DNA from: Accumulibacter sp964428215
GTDB lineage: Bacteria; Pseudomonadota; Gammaproteobacteria; Burkholderiales; Rhodocyclaceae
Assembly (NCBI GenBank): GCA_964428215.1
Contig: CAYRXO010000086.1
Location: 1-14,442, forward strand
Direction of reading: 5' to 3'
Length of the DNA stretch: 14,442 nucleotides
Shown: piece after piece, positions 1 to 7,838 of the stretch
How positions within the stretch are numbered: position 1 is the stretch's first letter
Layout of the letters: every line of letters begins with the position of its first letter
Program-made: the position numbers and the translations under genes
The notes under the pieces: generated by a model
Database searches by the model: none
The model's input: the letters and a program-made list of their open reading frames with translations, nothing else
Told to the model about the DNA's origin: nothing

Positions 1-663
1 CGGCGGCCCACCGAGAAAGATCGTTCCCTGCTCCTTGACGATGATCGATTCGTCGCACATCGCCGGTACGTACGCGCCGCCGGCGGTGCACGAGCCCATC
101 ACGACGGCGATCTGCGGGATGCCGGCCGCCGACAGATTGGCCTGATTGTAGAAAATGCGCCCGAAATGGTCGCGATCGGGAAAGACTTCGTCCTGCAGCG
201 GCAGAAAAGCGCCGCCGGAGTCGACCAGATAGACGCAGGGCAACCGGTTTTCGCCGGCGATCTCCTGCGCGCGCAGATGCTTTTTGACAGTCAGCGGGTA
301 ATAGGTGCCGCCTTTGACCGTCGCGTCGTTGGCAACGAGCAGGCATTCGACGCCGCTGATCCGGCCGATGCCGGTGATCAGCGACGCCGCCGGCACTTCG
401 AAGGGCGAGCCGTCGCCATACATGCCGTAGGCGGCGAGCGGCGACAGTTCGAGGAACGGCGTGCCGGGGTCGATCAGCGCATTGACCCGTTCGCGCGGCA
501 GCAGCTTGCCGCGCGAGAGATGCTTCTGCCGGGCGCTTTCCGGTCCGCCAAGCGCGATCCGCTCGCTGGTGCCGCGCAGGTCGGCGACGACGGCACGCAT
601 CGCCGCTGCGTTGGCCTTGAAGTCGTCGGAACGAACGTCGAGCTGGCTGGCGAGAGCGACCAT
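1..663 (-). CDS. liuB/mccB: Methylcrotonyl-CoA carboxylase beta subunit (carboxyltransferase), 3' end outside window
   Basis: This is the N-terminal 221 codons of the carboxyltransferase subunit of a biotin-dependent acyl-CoA carboxylase. In the complete enzyme it moves carboxyl from carboxybiotin to 3-methylcrotonyl-CoA in cytosolic leucine/isovalerate breakdown. Seen on the minus strand from ATG at 663: the crotonase-like fold segments GGTYYPLTVKKHLRAQEIA, FPDRDHFGRIFYNQANLSA, and the acyl-CoA-site stretch AVVMGSCTAGGAYVPAM, followed by QGTIFLGGPP at the window edge. These match MccB/LiuB more closely than propionyl- or acetyl-CoA carboxylase beta chains. Geranyl-CoA carboxylase beta (AtuC) is the main alternative. 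The frame is open to base 1, so the gene is cut by the window, not broken. Its ATG shares one base with the stop of the upstream gene (TGATG at 665-661), which suggests translational coupling. Confidence 0.9.
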   Translation of the reverse strand, partial: MVALASQLDVRSDDFKANAAAMRAVVADLRGTSERIALGGPESARQKHLSRGKLLPRERVNALIDPGTPFLELSPLAAYGMYGDGSPFEVPAASLITGIGRISGVECLLVANDATVKGGTYYPLTVKKHLRAQEIAGENRLPCVYLVDSGGAFLPLQDEVFPDRDHFGRIFYNQANLSAAGIPQIAVVMGSCTAGGAYVPAMCDESIIVKEQGTIFLGGPP

Positions 664-1265
664 CAGAAGCCTCCGCTGGTCAGCCAGCGCTCGATCTGCG
701 GCAGGCGGTCGACGCCGAAGAACGGTTCGCCGTCGATGATCACGAACGGCGCACCGAAAACGCCGTTGGCGATCGTCGCCGCGCATTCGGCCTTCAAGCG
801 TTCCTTGAGCGCCGGAGCGCTCAGCGCTTCCGCCAAGGCCTCACCGTCGGCACCTTGTTCAGCGGCCAGAGCGACGATTTCGCCGCTCGACGAGATATCG
901 CGTCCACCAATGAACAAGGCGCGGAAAGCGGCGTGTGCGAAGGCGCGCGCCTGCTGCGCATCGAGATCCTGCAGCCAGTAATACGCCCGTGCCGCATTCT
1001 GCGTCGCCAGCGGAAATTTCGCCGGCAAGGTGTAGGGCACACCCAGGAAATGCGCCGAACGGTCGAAATCGCGCAACAGATAGGGCGCTTTCGGCGACTG
1101 GACGCTAAAGGGCGATGCGCCGCTGGCCTGGAAAGCAACGCCGAGCAGGAACGGCCGCCAGATCACGCTCCGATCGAAGCGCGCCGCCAGCGCATCGATT
1201 TTCTCCGACATCAGATAGGCGTAGGGCGAGGTGAAATCGAAGTAGAAGTCGATGGGCGAAGGCAT
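663..1265 (-). CDS. 2-hydroxychromene-2-carboxylate isomerase family protein (DsbA/kappa-GST fold)
   Basis: A 200-residue cytosolic protein with a thioredoxin/DsbA fold of the HCCA isomerase (kappa-class GST) type. Characterised members such as NahD use glutathione to isomerise an intermediate of naphthalene breakdown. Seen: N-terminal FYFDFTSPYAYL, with the Ser at residue 13 where the catalytic Ser or Cys sits; PFLLGVAFQASGASPF; and C-terminal GVFGAPFVIIDGEPFFGVDRLP, the cis-Pro loop and glutathione-binding end of the fold. Length is normal for the family. The ATG at 1265 has a good upstream AGGAGAA on the minus strand. It sits 56 nt after suhB and overlaps the mccB start by one base. No aromatic-degradation genes are visible, and the mccB context suggests a role near CoA-ester or branched-chain catabolism. 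That role is inferred; the substrate is unknown. Confidence 0.85.
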   Translation of the reverse strand: MPSPIDFYFDFTSPYAYLMSEKIDALAARFDRSVIWRPFLLGVAFQASGASPFSVQSPKAPYLLRDFDRSAHFLGVPYTLPAKFPLATQNAARAYYWLQDLDAQQARAFAHAAFRALFIGGRDISSSGEIVALAAEQGADGEALAEALSAPALKERLKAECAATIANGVFGAPFVIIDGEPFFGVDRLPQIERWLTSGGF

Positions 1266-1321
1266 TTTCCGATTCTCCTGCAGCAGGTGGACGGCCGTCG
1301 CGACCGAGGCGCGACGAAAGT

Positions 1322-2131
<810 letters not shown>

Positions 2132-2211
2132 GTTTTGCGAGAAGCGGCGGTGACGACAGGGCAAACGGCCTGCGCCTGCTCGCGCGTGGTGGAAATTAGC
2201 CCGATTCTAAT

Positions 2212-3051
2212 ATGAACTTCCCGGCAACGTCCCGTTCTTCGGCAACGGACCCGGCCGTTGCGCCGGCAGCGGAAATCCCCGTCACGGCGCTGTCACGCAT
2301 CCGCATCGTCCTCGCGCAACCCAGCCATCCGGGCAATATCGGCGCGGCGGCGCGGGCGATGAAAACGATGGGCTTGTCGCGACTCTATCTGGTCAACCCG
2401 AAACGCTTCCCCGACGATGAGGCGGTGGCACGCGCCGCGGGCGCCGACGACCTGCTGGAACGGGCCGTCTGTTGCGACAGCGTCGACCAGGCGCTCGCTG
2501 ACGTCCGCTTCGCCTGCGCCGTTTCGGCGCGCCACCGTCATCTCGGTCCGCCAACGCTGCCGGCGCGCCACGCTGCCACTGAGCTATACGAGCGCACCGC
2601 CGACGGCGACGTGGCGCTGCTTTTCGGCAACGAAAGCGCTGGATTGGCGAATGCCGACGTGCAGCGCTGTCAGCGGATGCTGTACATCCCCGCCGATCCG
2701 ACGTACAGCTCGCTCAATCTGGCAGCAGCGGTGCAAGTGCTGTGCTATGAACTGCGGCTGGCCGCTTTCGCCGGCTCGCCACTGTCCCCTTCTCGCGTCG
2801 TCCCGTTCAGCTCGCCGCCGGCCAGCTACCAGGACATCGAACGCTTCTACGCGCACCTGCAACGGGTGATGATCGGCAGCGGTTTTCTCGATCCGCAGCG
2901 ACCGCGGCGCCTGATGCCGAAGTTGCGGCGCCTGTTTGCGCGTGCCGAACTCGAATGCGACGAAATCGACATCCTGCGCGGACTGCTCGACGCCATCGAG
3001 AAATCCTCGCGATCCACAGACGTGCAAGGCCGACAAAGTAGACCGAATTAG
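2212..3051 (+). CDS. trmJ: tRNA (cytidine/uridine-2'-O-)-methyltransferase TrmJ
   Basis: A SPOUT-class RNA methyltransferase that 2'-O-methylates nucleotide 32 of tRNA anticodon loops using S-adenosylmethionine. Seen in 279 residues: motif 1 PSHPGNIGAAARAMKTMGL (residues 37-55, with N42 and R48), motif 2 LLFGNESAGL (136-145), and motif 3 YSSLNLAAAVQVLCYEL (165-181), which together form the trefoil knot and cofactor site. A helical C-terminal extension (about 205-265) follows, as in TrmJ rather than TrmL. The first 27 residues are low-complexity and outside the core. No Shine-Dalgarno precedes ATG 2212, but no better in-frame start exists before the core. The gene's last bases overlap the putative IscR operator that precedes cysE. 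Confidence 0.92.
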   Translation: MNFPATSRSSATDPAVAPAAEIPVTALSRIRIVLAQPSHPGNIGAAARAMKTMGLSRLYLVNPKRFPDDEAVARAAGADDLLERAVCCDSVDQALADVRFACAVSARHRHLGPPTLPARHAATELYERTADGDVALLFGNESAGLANADVQRCQRMLYIPADPTYSSLNLAAAVQVLCYELRLAAFAGSPLSPSRVVPFSSPPASYQDIERFYAHLQRVMIGSGFLDPQRPRRLMPKLRRLFARAELECDEIDILRGLLDAIEKSSRSTDVQGRQSRPN

Positions 3052-3067
3052 TCGGATTTAGTAAAAT
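3035..3067 (+). promoter_or_regulatory. Probable IscR-controlled promoter of cysE (type 1 operator plus -10)
   Basis: Bases 3035-3059 match the E. coli IscR type 1 consensus, as I recall it (ATASYYGACT..AGTCRRSTAT), at 20 of 25 positions, including GAC, the A/T core and AGTCGG. A -10-like TAAAAT lies at 3062-3067. The operator's TAGACC (3039-3044) would be the weak -35, 17 bp away. This is the same geometry as at the iscR promoter, where the YYGACT of the operator doubles as the -35. The site overlaps the trmJ stop codon. A transcript would start near 3074, downstream of the ATG at 3066, which supports 3114 as the cysE start. Regulation is inferred. Confidence 0.5.
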
Positions 3068-3113
3068 GCTCACCCGTTCCCAGCCCGCCTCCGGCGAAGG
3101 ATTTGACCCCCCC

Positions 3114-3866
3114 ATGTTCGGCCAACTACGCGCAGACATCCAATCGGTATTCGATCGGGACCCGGCAGCCCGCACTTTCTGGGAAGTGCTGACCTGTTAC
3201 CCGGGAATCCATGCACTGGTCGCGCACCGTCTGGCGCACTGGCTGTGGACGCACCGCCTGCGCTGGTGCGGCCGCTTCGTCTCGCACCTCGGACGCTTCT
3301 TCACCGGCATCGAGATCCATCCCGGTGCGCGCATCGGCCAGCGGCTGTTCATCGATCATGGCATGGGCGTCGTCGTCGGCGAAACGGCGGTCATCGGCGA
3401 CGATGTGACGCTTTACCACGGCGTGACGCTGGGCGGCACCTCGTGGAACAAGGGGCGCCGTCACCCGACGCTCGAAAACGGCGTCGTCATCGGCGCCGGC
3501 GCCAAGATCCTCGGACCGATCACCATCGGCGCCGCAGCGAAAGTCGGCTCGAATGCCGTGGTGGTGAAGAACGTTCCCGCCGGCGCGACGGCCGTCGGCA
3601 ACCCGGCGCGGATCATCGACGAGGAACAGGCGAAGAAGCGCGAGGAAATGGCCGGGCAACTCGGTTTCTCGGCCTACGCGATCAGCAGCGCGCAGGACGA
3701 TCCTTTGGCCAAGGCGGTGCATGGGCTACTCGACCATGCCGTCGAAGTCGACCGCCGTCTGACTTTATTACTGTGCCGCCTGGCCGAAGCCGGTGTCAAC
3801 ATCGACGCCGACCTTTCACCCGGCGATTGTTTCGACCCCCAATACCTGAGCAAAATAGTTGACTAA
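3114..3866 (+). CDS. cysE: Serine O-acetyltransferase CysE
   Basis: Acetylates L-serine with acetyl-CoA to give O-acetylserine, the committed step of cysteine synthesis. The enzyme is a cytosolic hexamer in the family. Seen in 250 residues: an N-terminal helical part with FWEVLTCYPGIHAL (22-35); a hexapeptide-repeat left-handed beta-helix from about 66 to 165; the catalytic-site IDHGMGVVVGE (80-90, D81/H82) and RRHPTLENG (115-123, H117); GAGAKILGPITIG; and a C-terminal tail of about 80 residues. The E. coli active-site Asp of IDIHP is Glu here (IEIHP), a common variant. I chose ATG 3114 over an in-frame ATG at 3066. The family starts with MF-RLR-DI, GAAGGA precedes 3114 (12 nt spacing), and the predicted promoter lies over 3066. 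The C-terminus ends in a hydrophobic KIVD rather than the classic terminal Ile that docks cysteine synthase. The position just before iscR ties cysteine supply to Fe-S assembly. Confidence 0.93.
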   Translation: MFGQLRADIQSVFDRDPAARTFWEVLTCYPGIHALVAHRLAHWLWTHRLRWCGRFVSHLGRFFTGIEIHPGARIGQRLFIDHGMGVVVGETAVIGDDVTLYHGVTLGGTSWNKGRRHPTLENGVVIGAGAKILGPITIGAAAKVGSNAVVVKNVPAGATAVGNPARIIDEEQAKKREEMAGQLGFSAYAISSAQDDPLAKAVHGLLDHAVEVDRRLTLLLCRLAEAGVNIDADLSPGDCFDPQYLSKIVD

Positions 3867-3908
3867 ACAAAGTTACTCCGCTAAAGTATACAAAACCAAT
3901 CAACTATT
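3855..3908 (+). promoter_or_regulatory. iscR promoter with two opposed IscR type 1-like half-site elements
   Basis: -35 TTGACT (3859-3864), a 17-bp spacer and -10 TAAAGT (3882-3887) form a strong sigma70-type promoter. The -35 lies in ATAGTTGACTAAA, a perfect left half of the IscR type 1 operator as I recall it; over 3855-3879 the match is 17 of 25. On the minus strand 3907-3883 gives a second, overlapping candidate (19 of 25). The two share a perfect 9-bp inverted repeat, AATAGTTGA (3854-3862) and TCAACTATT (3900-3908). Two type 1 sites at the isc promoter fit autorepression by [2Fe-2S]-IscR. GGAGA at 3909-3913 is the iscR ribosome-binding site. Confidence 0.7.
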
Positions 3909-3919
3909 GGAGACACCCC

Positions 3920-4411
3920 ATGCGACTGACCACTAAAGGACGTTTTGCAGTAACGGCGATGATTGATCTGGCGATGCGTTGCGCCGACGGTCCGGTCGCT
4001 CTGGCCGGAATCAGCGAACGGCAAAAAATATCCCTGTCGTATCTCGAACAACTGTTCGGCAAGCTGCGCCGTCACGGACTGGTCGACAGCGTGCGTGGTC
4101 CGGGAGGTGGCTACTGTCTGGCGCGGCCGACCAGCGAATTGACGGTCACCGACATCATTCGCGCTGTCGACGAGCAGCTCGACGCCACCCAGTGCGGCGG
4201 CCTCGAGAATTGTCAGGATGACGCGCGCTGCATGACCCACGAATTGTGGGCGACGCTGAACGACAAGATGTACGAATATCTCAGTTCGGTGAAGCTCGCC
4301 GAACTGGTCGAAGGTCAGCGCAAGAAGATGGGTGGCAGCGCGGTGGTGATGCAGGACCGACGCCGTGCCGGTGCCCGCTCGCGCAACAAGGCGGTGGCCG
4401 TCAGCGACTGA
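3920..4411 (+). CDS. iscR: Fe-S cluster-sensing Rrf2-family regulator IscR
   Basis: Winged-helix Rrf2 regulator that represses the isc operon when it holds a [2Fe-2S] cluster and so adjusts cluster assembly to demand. Seen in 163 residues: N-terminal MRLTTKGRFAVTAMIDLA, recognition region ISLSYLEQLFGKLRRHGLV (37-55), wing VRGPGGGYCLAR (58-69), and the cluster ligands C92, C98, C104 and H107. The ligands fall at exactly the E. coli IscR positions, so cluster binding should be intact. An extra Cys66 lies in the wing. The C-terminus after about residue 135 is basic and low-complexity, as usual. ATG 3920 follows GGAGA by 6 nt. The gene is preceded by its own likely operators and followed after 31 nt by the first cysteine desulfurase gene. 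Confidence 0.96.
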   Translation: MRLTTKGRFAVTAMIDLAMRCADGPVALAGISERQKISLSYLEQLFGKLRRHGLVDSVRGPGGGYCLARPTSELTVTDIIRAVDEQLDATQCGGLENCQDDARCMTHELWATLNDKMYEYLSSVKLAELVEGQRKKMGGSAVVMQDRRRAGARSRNKAVAVSD

Positions 4412-4442
4412 TCAGCGATTTTTTCCTGGCACTCTTTTCGAT

Positions 4443-5621
4443 ATGTTCGCCCCTGTCTATCTCGACCACAACGCCACGACGCCGCTCGATCCGGCCGTGC
4501 TCTCGGCGATGCTGCCTTATTTATCCGGGCAGTTCGGCAATCCGTCGAGCCGGCACGAATACGGCCGTGCCGCACGACGGGCAGTCGATGAAGCGCGCAG
4601 CCAGGTCGCGGCGGCAGCCGGGGCGCACGCCAGCGAAGTGATCTTCACTGGCAGTGGCACCGAGGCGAATAATCTGTTCATCAAGGGCGTGGCGGCGACC
4701 TGCAAGCCCGGCGTGCTCGCCATCAGCGCCATCGAGCATCCCTGCGTGCTCAAACCGGCCGAGCAACTGGTCCGACAAGGCTGGCAACTGCACAAGCTGC
4801 CGGTCGATGGCGAGGGGCGGCTCCTCGACGACGGCTTCGCCACCGTCCTGGCGCTGAAACCGAAAATCGTTTCGCTCATGCTGGCCAATAATGAAACAGG
4901 TGTCGTGCAGGACATCGCCGCGCTGGCCACACTGGCGGCACGCGCCGGCGCCTGTTTCCACACCGATGCCGTACAGGCTTTCGGCAAGCTGCCGCTCGAT
5001 TTCCGCCGCCTGAATTCGGCCGGCGTGCGCGCGATGACTCTTTCGGCGCACAAGATCGGCGGCCCGAAAGGTGCCGCGGCACTGATTCTCGACAAGCGGG
5101 TCGAGCTGCAACCGCTGCTTGCCGGCGGCGGCCACGAACGCGGTCTGCGTTCGGGAACCGAGAACGTTGCGGCGATCGTCGGTTTCGGCGTTGCTTGCCA
5201 ACTGGCCGCCAGCCGACGGGAGGCCTATGCGCAACGGCTGCTGCAGTTGCGTCTGACTCTGGAAGAGGGTTTGCACGCGTTCGGTGCTGTTTTGTTCAGC
5301 CAGTCTGCCGAGCGTCTGCCGAACACCGTCTATTTCGCCATCCCACAAATCGACGGCGAAACCCTGGTCGGCCACCTCGATCGCGCCGGTTACGCGGTCG
5401 CCAGCGGTGCCGCCTGTTCGAGCAGTCAGCCCGAACCGTCGCACGTGCTGCAGGCAATCGGCGTGCCGCCGGATCTGGCGCGCGGCGCAGTGCGCGTCAG
5501 CCTCGGCGAAACGACGCAAACCGCCGACGTCGCCGGCCTACTGCATGCGCTGCACGGCACCCTCGACCAGTTGCGGCATCTGCCGGCGATGGAGCGTGCC
5601 GCTCTGGCGTCTGTCGCCTGA
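4443..5621 (+). CDS. Cysteine desulfurase, second NifS/IscS-type paralogue in the isc operon
   Basis: A 392-residue PLP-dependent class V aminotransferase fold that would take sulfur from L-cysteine as an enzyme persulfide and release alanine. Seen: N-terminal VYLDHNATTPLDPAVL, TGSGTEANNLFIKG (69-82), H99 stacking on PLP (AIEHPC), LANNETGVVQDI, the Schiff-base K204 in LSAHKIGGPKG (200-210), RSGTENV, and catalytic C325 in ASGAACSSSQPEPSHVL (320-336). All catalytic residues are present, and the loop after C325 is group I (long) type. It is clearly a paralogue, not a copy, of the iscS downstream. It resembles NifS/IscS-like proteins but lacks IscS's C-terminal SPLWEMV-QEGIDL segment for partner docking. 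I chose ATG 4443 because the 26-residue upstream extension lies mostly inside iscR. No Shine-Dalgarno is visible, so coupling to iscR is possible. Sulfur acceptor unknown. Confidence 0.9.
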   Translation: MFAPVYLDHNATTPLDPAVLSAMLPYLSGQFGNPSSRHEYGRAARRAVDEARSQVAAAAGAHASEVIFTGSGTEANNLFIKGVAATCKPGVLAISAIEHPCVLKPAEQLVRQGWQLHKLPVDGEGRLLDDGFATVLALKPKIVSLMLANNETGVVQDIAALATLAARAGACFHTDAVQAFGKLPLDFRRLNSAGVRAMTLSAHKIGGPKGAAALILDKRVELQPLLAGGGHERGLRSGTENVAAIVGFGVACQLAASRREAYAQRLLQLRLTLEEGLHAFGAVLFSQSAERLPNTVYFAIPQIDGETLVGHLDRAGYAVASGAACSSSQPEPSHVLQAIGVPPDLARGAVRVSLGETTQTADVAGLLHALHGTLDQLRHLPAMERAALASVA

Positions 5622-5774
5622 AGGAAAGGGAAAGGGCGAGCCCCGCATTTTCATACGCCAGCGAACGATGAAAGCCCTATCCGTGCGTTCCGAATGAAAC
5701 TTTCTCTGGCCAGCCCTACTCATACGTCGCCGTCGCATATTTCACCTGACCCCGAGCTTCCGGAGCCTGCTCTG
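5622..5774 (+). other. 153-nt leader between the two cysteine desulfurase genes
   Basis: This is the longest gap inside the isc operon. It is purine-rich at the start and has an in-frame but unlikely ATG at 5694. GGAG at 5762-5765 is the iscS ribosome-binding site, 9 nt before ATG 5775. I see no convincing promoter, terminator or riboswitch. By analogy with the iscR-iscS leader of E. coli it could be a site for RNA-level control, but nothing in the sequence demonstrates this. Confidence 0.4.
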
Positions 5775-6986
5775 ATGTTGAATCTGCCCATATATCTCGA
5801 TTACTCAGCAACGACACCGATCGACCCGCGCGTCGCAGAAAAAATGATCCCTTTTCTTTGCGAGAAATTCGGCAATCCGGCGTCGCGTTCGCACGCATTC
5901 GGCTGGGAAAGTGAAGCCGCCGTCGAGGAAGCGCGCGAAGAAGTCGCCCGCCTGGTCAATGCCGATGCCAAGGAGATCGTGTGGACATCGGGCGCCACCG
6001 AATCGAACAATCTGGCCCTGAAAGGCGCCGCCCAGTTCTACGCCGGCAAAGGCAAACACATCATCACCGTCAAGACCGAACACAAGGCGGTACTCGACAC
6101 CTGTCGCGAGCTCGAGCGGCAGAGTTTCGACGTCACTTACCTCGACGTACGCGACGACGGCCTGCTCGATCTCGACGTCTTCCGTGCCGCCTTGCGTCCG
6201 GAGACGATCCTGGTCTCGGTGATGCTGGTCAATAACGAAATCGGCGTCATCCAGCCGATCGCCGAGATTGGCGACATCTGCCGCCAGCGCGGCATCATCT
6301 TCCACGTCGACGCTGCGCAGGCAACCGGCAAGACGGCGATCGACCTGGCGACGCTGAAAGTCGATCTGATGAGTTTCTCGGCGCACAAGACCTACGGCCC
6401 GAAAGGCATCGGTGCGCTGTTCGTGCGCCGCAAACCGCGGGTGCGTCTCAATGCGCAGATGCACGGTGGCGGGCACGAACGCGGTTTCCGTTCGGGAACG
6501 CTGGCCACGCATCAGATCGTCGGCATGGGCGAAGCCTTCCGCCTCGCGCGTCTGGAAATGACTAGCGAAAACGAGCGCATCCGCCGCTTGCGCGACCGCC
6601 TGCTGCATGGGCTGTCGGACATCGAGCAGGTGTTCGTCAACGGCAGTCTCGAACATCGCGTGCCGCACAATCTGAACATCAGCTTCGCCTATGTCGAAGG
6701 CGAATCGTTATTGATGGCAATCAAGGATCTGGCCGTTTCTTCCGGGTCAGCCTGTACTTCGGCGTCGCTCGAGCCGTCGTACGTGCTGCGCGCGCTCGGC
6801 CGCGAAGACGAACTGGCGCACAGTTCGATCCGTTTCACGCTCGGCCGTTTCACCACCGAAGAACAGATCGACTATGCGATCAAGCTGCTGCACGACAAGA
6901 TCGGCCGTCTGCGCGAGTTGTCGCCACTCTGGGAAATGGTGCAGGAAGGCATCGATCTGAGCACCGTGCAATGGGCAGCACACTGA
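5775..6986 (+). CDS. iscS: Cysteine desulfurase IscS
   Basis: The main sulfur donor of the ISC machinery: a PLP enzyme that forms a persulfide on its active-site cysteine and passes sulfur to IscU. Seen in 403 residues (E. coli 404): LPIYLDYSATTPIDPRV, TSGATESNNLALKG, H103 (KTEHKAVLDT), NNEIGVIQPI, Schiff-base K205 in SAHKTYGPKG, HGGGHERGFRSGT, catalytic C327 in SSGSACTSASLEPSYVLRALG, and the C-terminal SPLWEMVQEGIDLSTVQWAAH. That terminus is the IscS-specific tail which contacts IscU in E. coli. I chose ATG 5775 rather than the upstream 5694. The 27 extra residues are Pro/Ser-rich and not family-like, and GGAG lies 9 nt upstream of 5775. iscU follows after 36 nt. Confidence 0.97.
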   Translation: MLNLPIYLDYSATTPIDPRVAEKMIPFLCEKFGNPASRSHAFGWESEAAVEEAREEVARLVNADAKEIVWTSGATESNNLALKGAAQFYAGKGKHIITVKTEHKAVLDTCRELERQSFDVTYLDVRDDGLLDLDVFRAALRPETILVSVMLVNNEIGVIQPIAEIGDICRQRGIIFHVDAAQATGKTAIDLATLKVDLMSFSAHKTYGPKGIGALFVRRKPRVRLNAQMHGGGHERGFRSGTLATHQIVGMGEAFRLARLEMTSENERIRRLRDRLLHGLSDIEQVFVNGSLEHRVPHNLNISFAYVEGESLLMAIKDLAVSSGSACTSASLEPSYVLRALGREDELAHSSIRFTLGRFTTEEQIDYAIKLLHDKIGRLRELSPLWEMVQEGIDLSTVQWAAH

Positions 6987-7022
6987 CAGCGTATTGCCGA
7001 ATTTTTAAAAGAGGAAACGATC

Positions 7023-7421
7023 ATGGCTTACAGCATCAAGGTTCTCGATCACTACGAAAATCCGCGCAACGTCGGTTCGTTCGGCAAGGAAGAACCGGGC
7101 GTCGCCACCGGTATGGTCGGCGCGCCGGCTTGTGGTGACGTGATGAAACTGCAAATCAAGGTCGGCAAGGATGGCGTCATTGAAGACGCCAAATTCAAGA
7201 CCTATGGCTGCGGATCGGCAATCGCCTCGTCGTCGCTGGTCACCGAGTGGGTCAAGGGCAAGACGATCGATCAGGCGCTGGATATCAAGAATACGGCCAT
7301 CGCTGAGGAACTGGCCTTGCCGCCGGTCAAAATTCATTGTTCGATTCTCGCCGAAGACGCGATCAAGGCCGCCGTCGCCGACTACAAGAAGAAGCACGCC
7401 GAGCAGCCGGTCAGCGGGTGA
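7023..7421 (+). CDS. iscU: Fe-S cluster assembly scaffold IscU
   Basis: The scaffold on which IscS-derived sulfur and iron are assembled into [2Fe-2S] and then [4Fe-4S] clusters. HscA/HscB then transfer the cluster to target proteins. Seen in 132 residues: YSIKVLDHYENPRNVGSF, C37 with D39 (GAPACGDVMKL), C63 (KTYGCGSAIASS), the HscA-recognition motif LPPVK (99-103), and H105/C106. All are at E. coli IscU positions, so both the ligand set and the chaperone tag are complete. GAGGAA (7011-7016) gives a strong ribosome-binding site 7 nt before the ATG, in keeping with the high expression expected of this gene. It lies between iscS and iscA. Confidence 0.98.
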   Translation: MAYSIKVLDHYENPRNVGSFGKEEPGVATGMVGAPACGDVMKLQIKVGKDGVIEDAKFKTYGCGSAIASSSLVTEWVKGKTIDQALDIKNTAIAEELALPPVKIHCSILAEDAIKAAVADYKKKHAEQPVSG

Positions 7422-7468
7422 ACGTCATTCGATACGACAACATTCAGGACAGCAGGAGGTTTTCAGAG

Positions 7469-7792
7469 ATGGCCGTAACGCTTTCAGAGCGGGCAGCGAA
7501 TCACGTCGCGAAGTACATGGCCAAACGCGGCAAAGGCATCGGTTTGCGTTTGGGCGTCCGTACCAGCGGCTGTTCCGGCATGGCTTACAAACTCGAGTTC
7601 GCCGATAACGCTAATCCCGACGACGTCGAGTTCGAATCGCATGGTGTGCGCGTGCTGATCGATCCGAAAAGTTTGCCCTACCTCGATGGCACCGAACTCG
7701 ATTACGCGCGCGAAGGACTTAACGAAGGTTTCCGCTTCAACAACCCGAACGTCAAGGATTCCTGCGGTTGTGGCGAAAGCTTCAACGTCTGA
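7469..7792 (+). CDS. iscA: A-type Fe-S cluster carrier IscA
   Basis: A 107-residue A-type carrier that delivers [4Fe-4S] clusters to apo-proteins. Seen: MAVTLSERAANHVAKYMAKRG, LRLGVRTSGCSGMAYKLEFAD with C35, and the C-terminal SCGCGESFNV with C99 and C101. These three cysteines match E. coli IscA exactly and separate it from ErpA and SufA in context. A perfect AGGAGGT (7454-7460), 8 nt before ATG 7469, decides the start against upstream in-frame GTG options. Placed 47 nt after iscU, as usual. Confidence 0.96.
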   Translation: MAVTLSERAANHVAKYMAKRGKGIGLRLGVRTSGCSGMAYKLEFADNANPDDVEFESHGVRVLIDPKSLPYLDGTELDYAREGLNEGFRFNNPNVKDSCGCGESFNV

Positions 7793-7838
7793 CCGCCGGC
7801 CGGCCTGCGTTTTTCAGCTGGTATAAAATTTTGTTCCC

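Noticed and set aside
3066..3113. Upstream ATG for cysE at 3066
   Set aside because: It overlaps the predicted -10, has no ribosome-binding site, and adds 16 residues not seen in the family; 3114 fits the conserved N-terminus.
5694..5774. Upstream ATG extending iscS by 27 residues
   Set aside because: The extension is Pro/Ser-rich and family-atypical, while ATG 5775 has GGAG at proper spacing and gives a 403-residue protein.
7795..7814. Palindrome GCCGGCCGGC followed by five T as an intrinsic terminator after iscA
   Set aside because: A perfect palindrome leaves only a 3-bp stem once a loop is allowed, and five bases separate it from the T run; it would also split the isc operon before hscB.
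7822..7827. TATAAA as an internal promoter for hscB
   Set aside because: No -35 at 16-18 bp upstream, and the start of transcription would fall only a few bases before the ATG.
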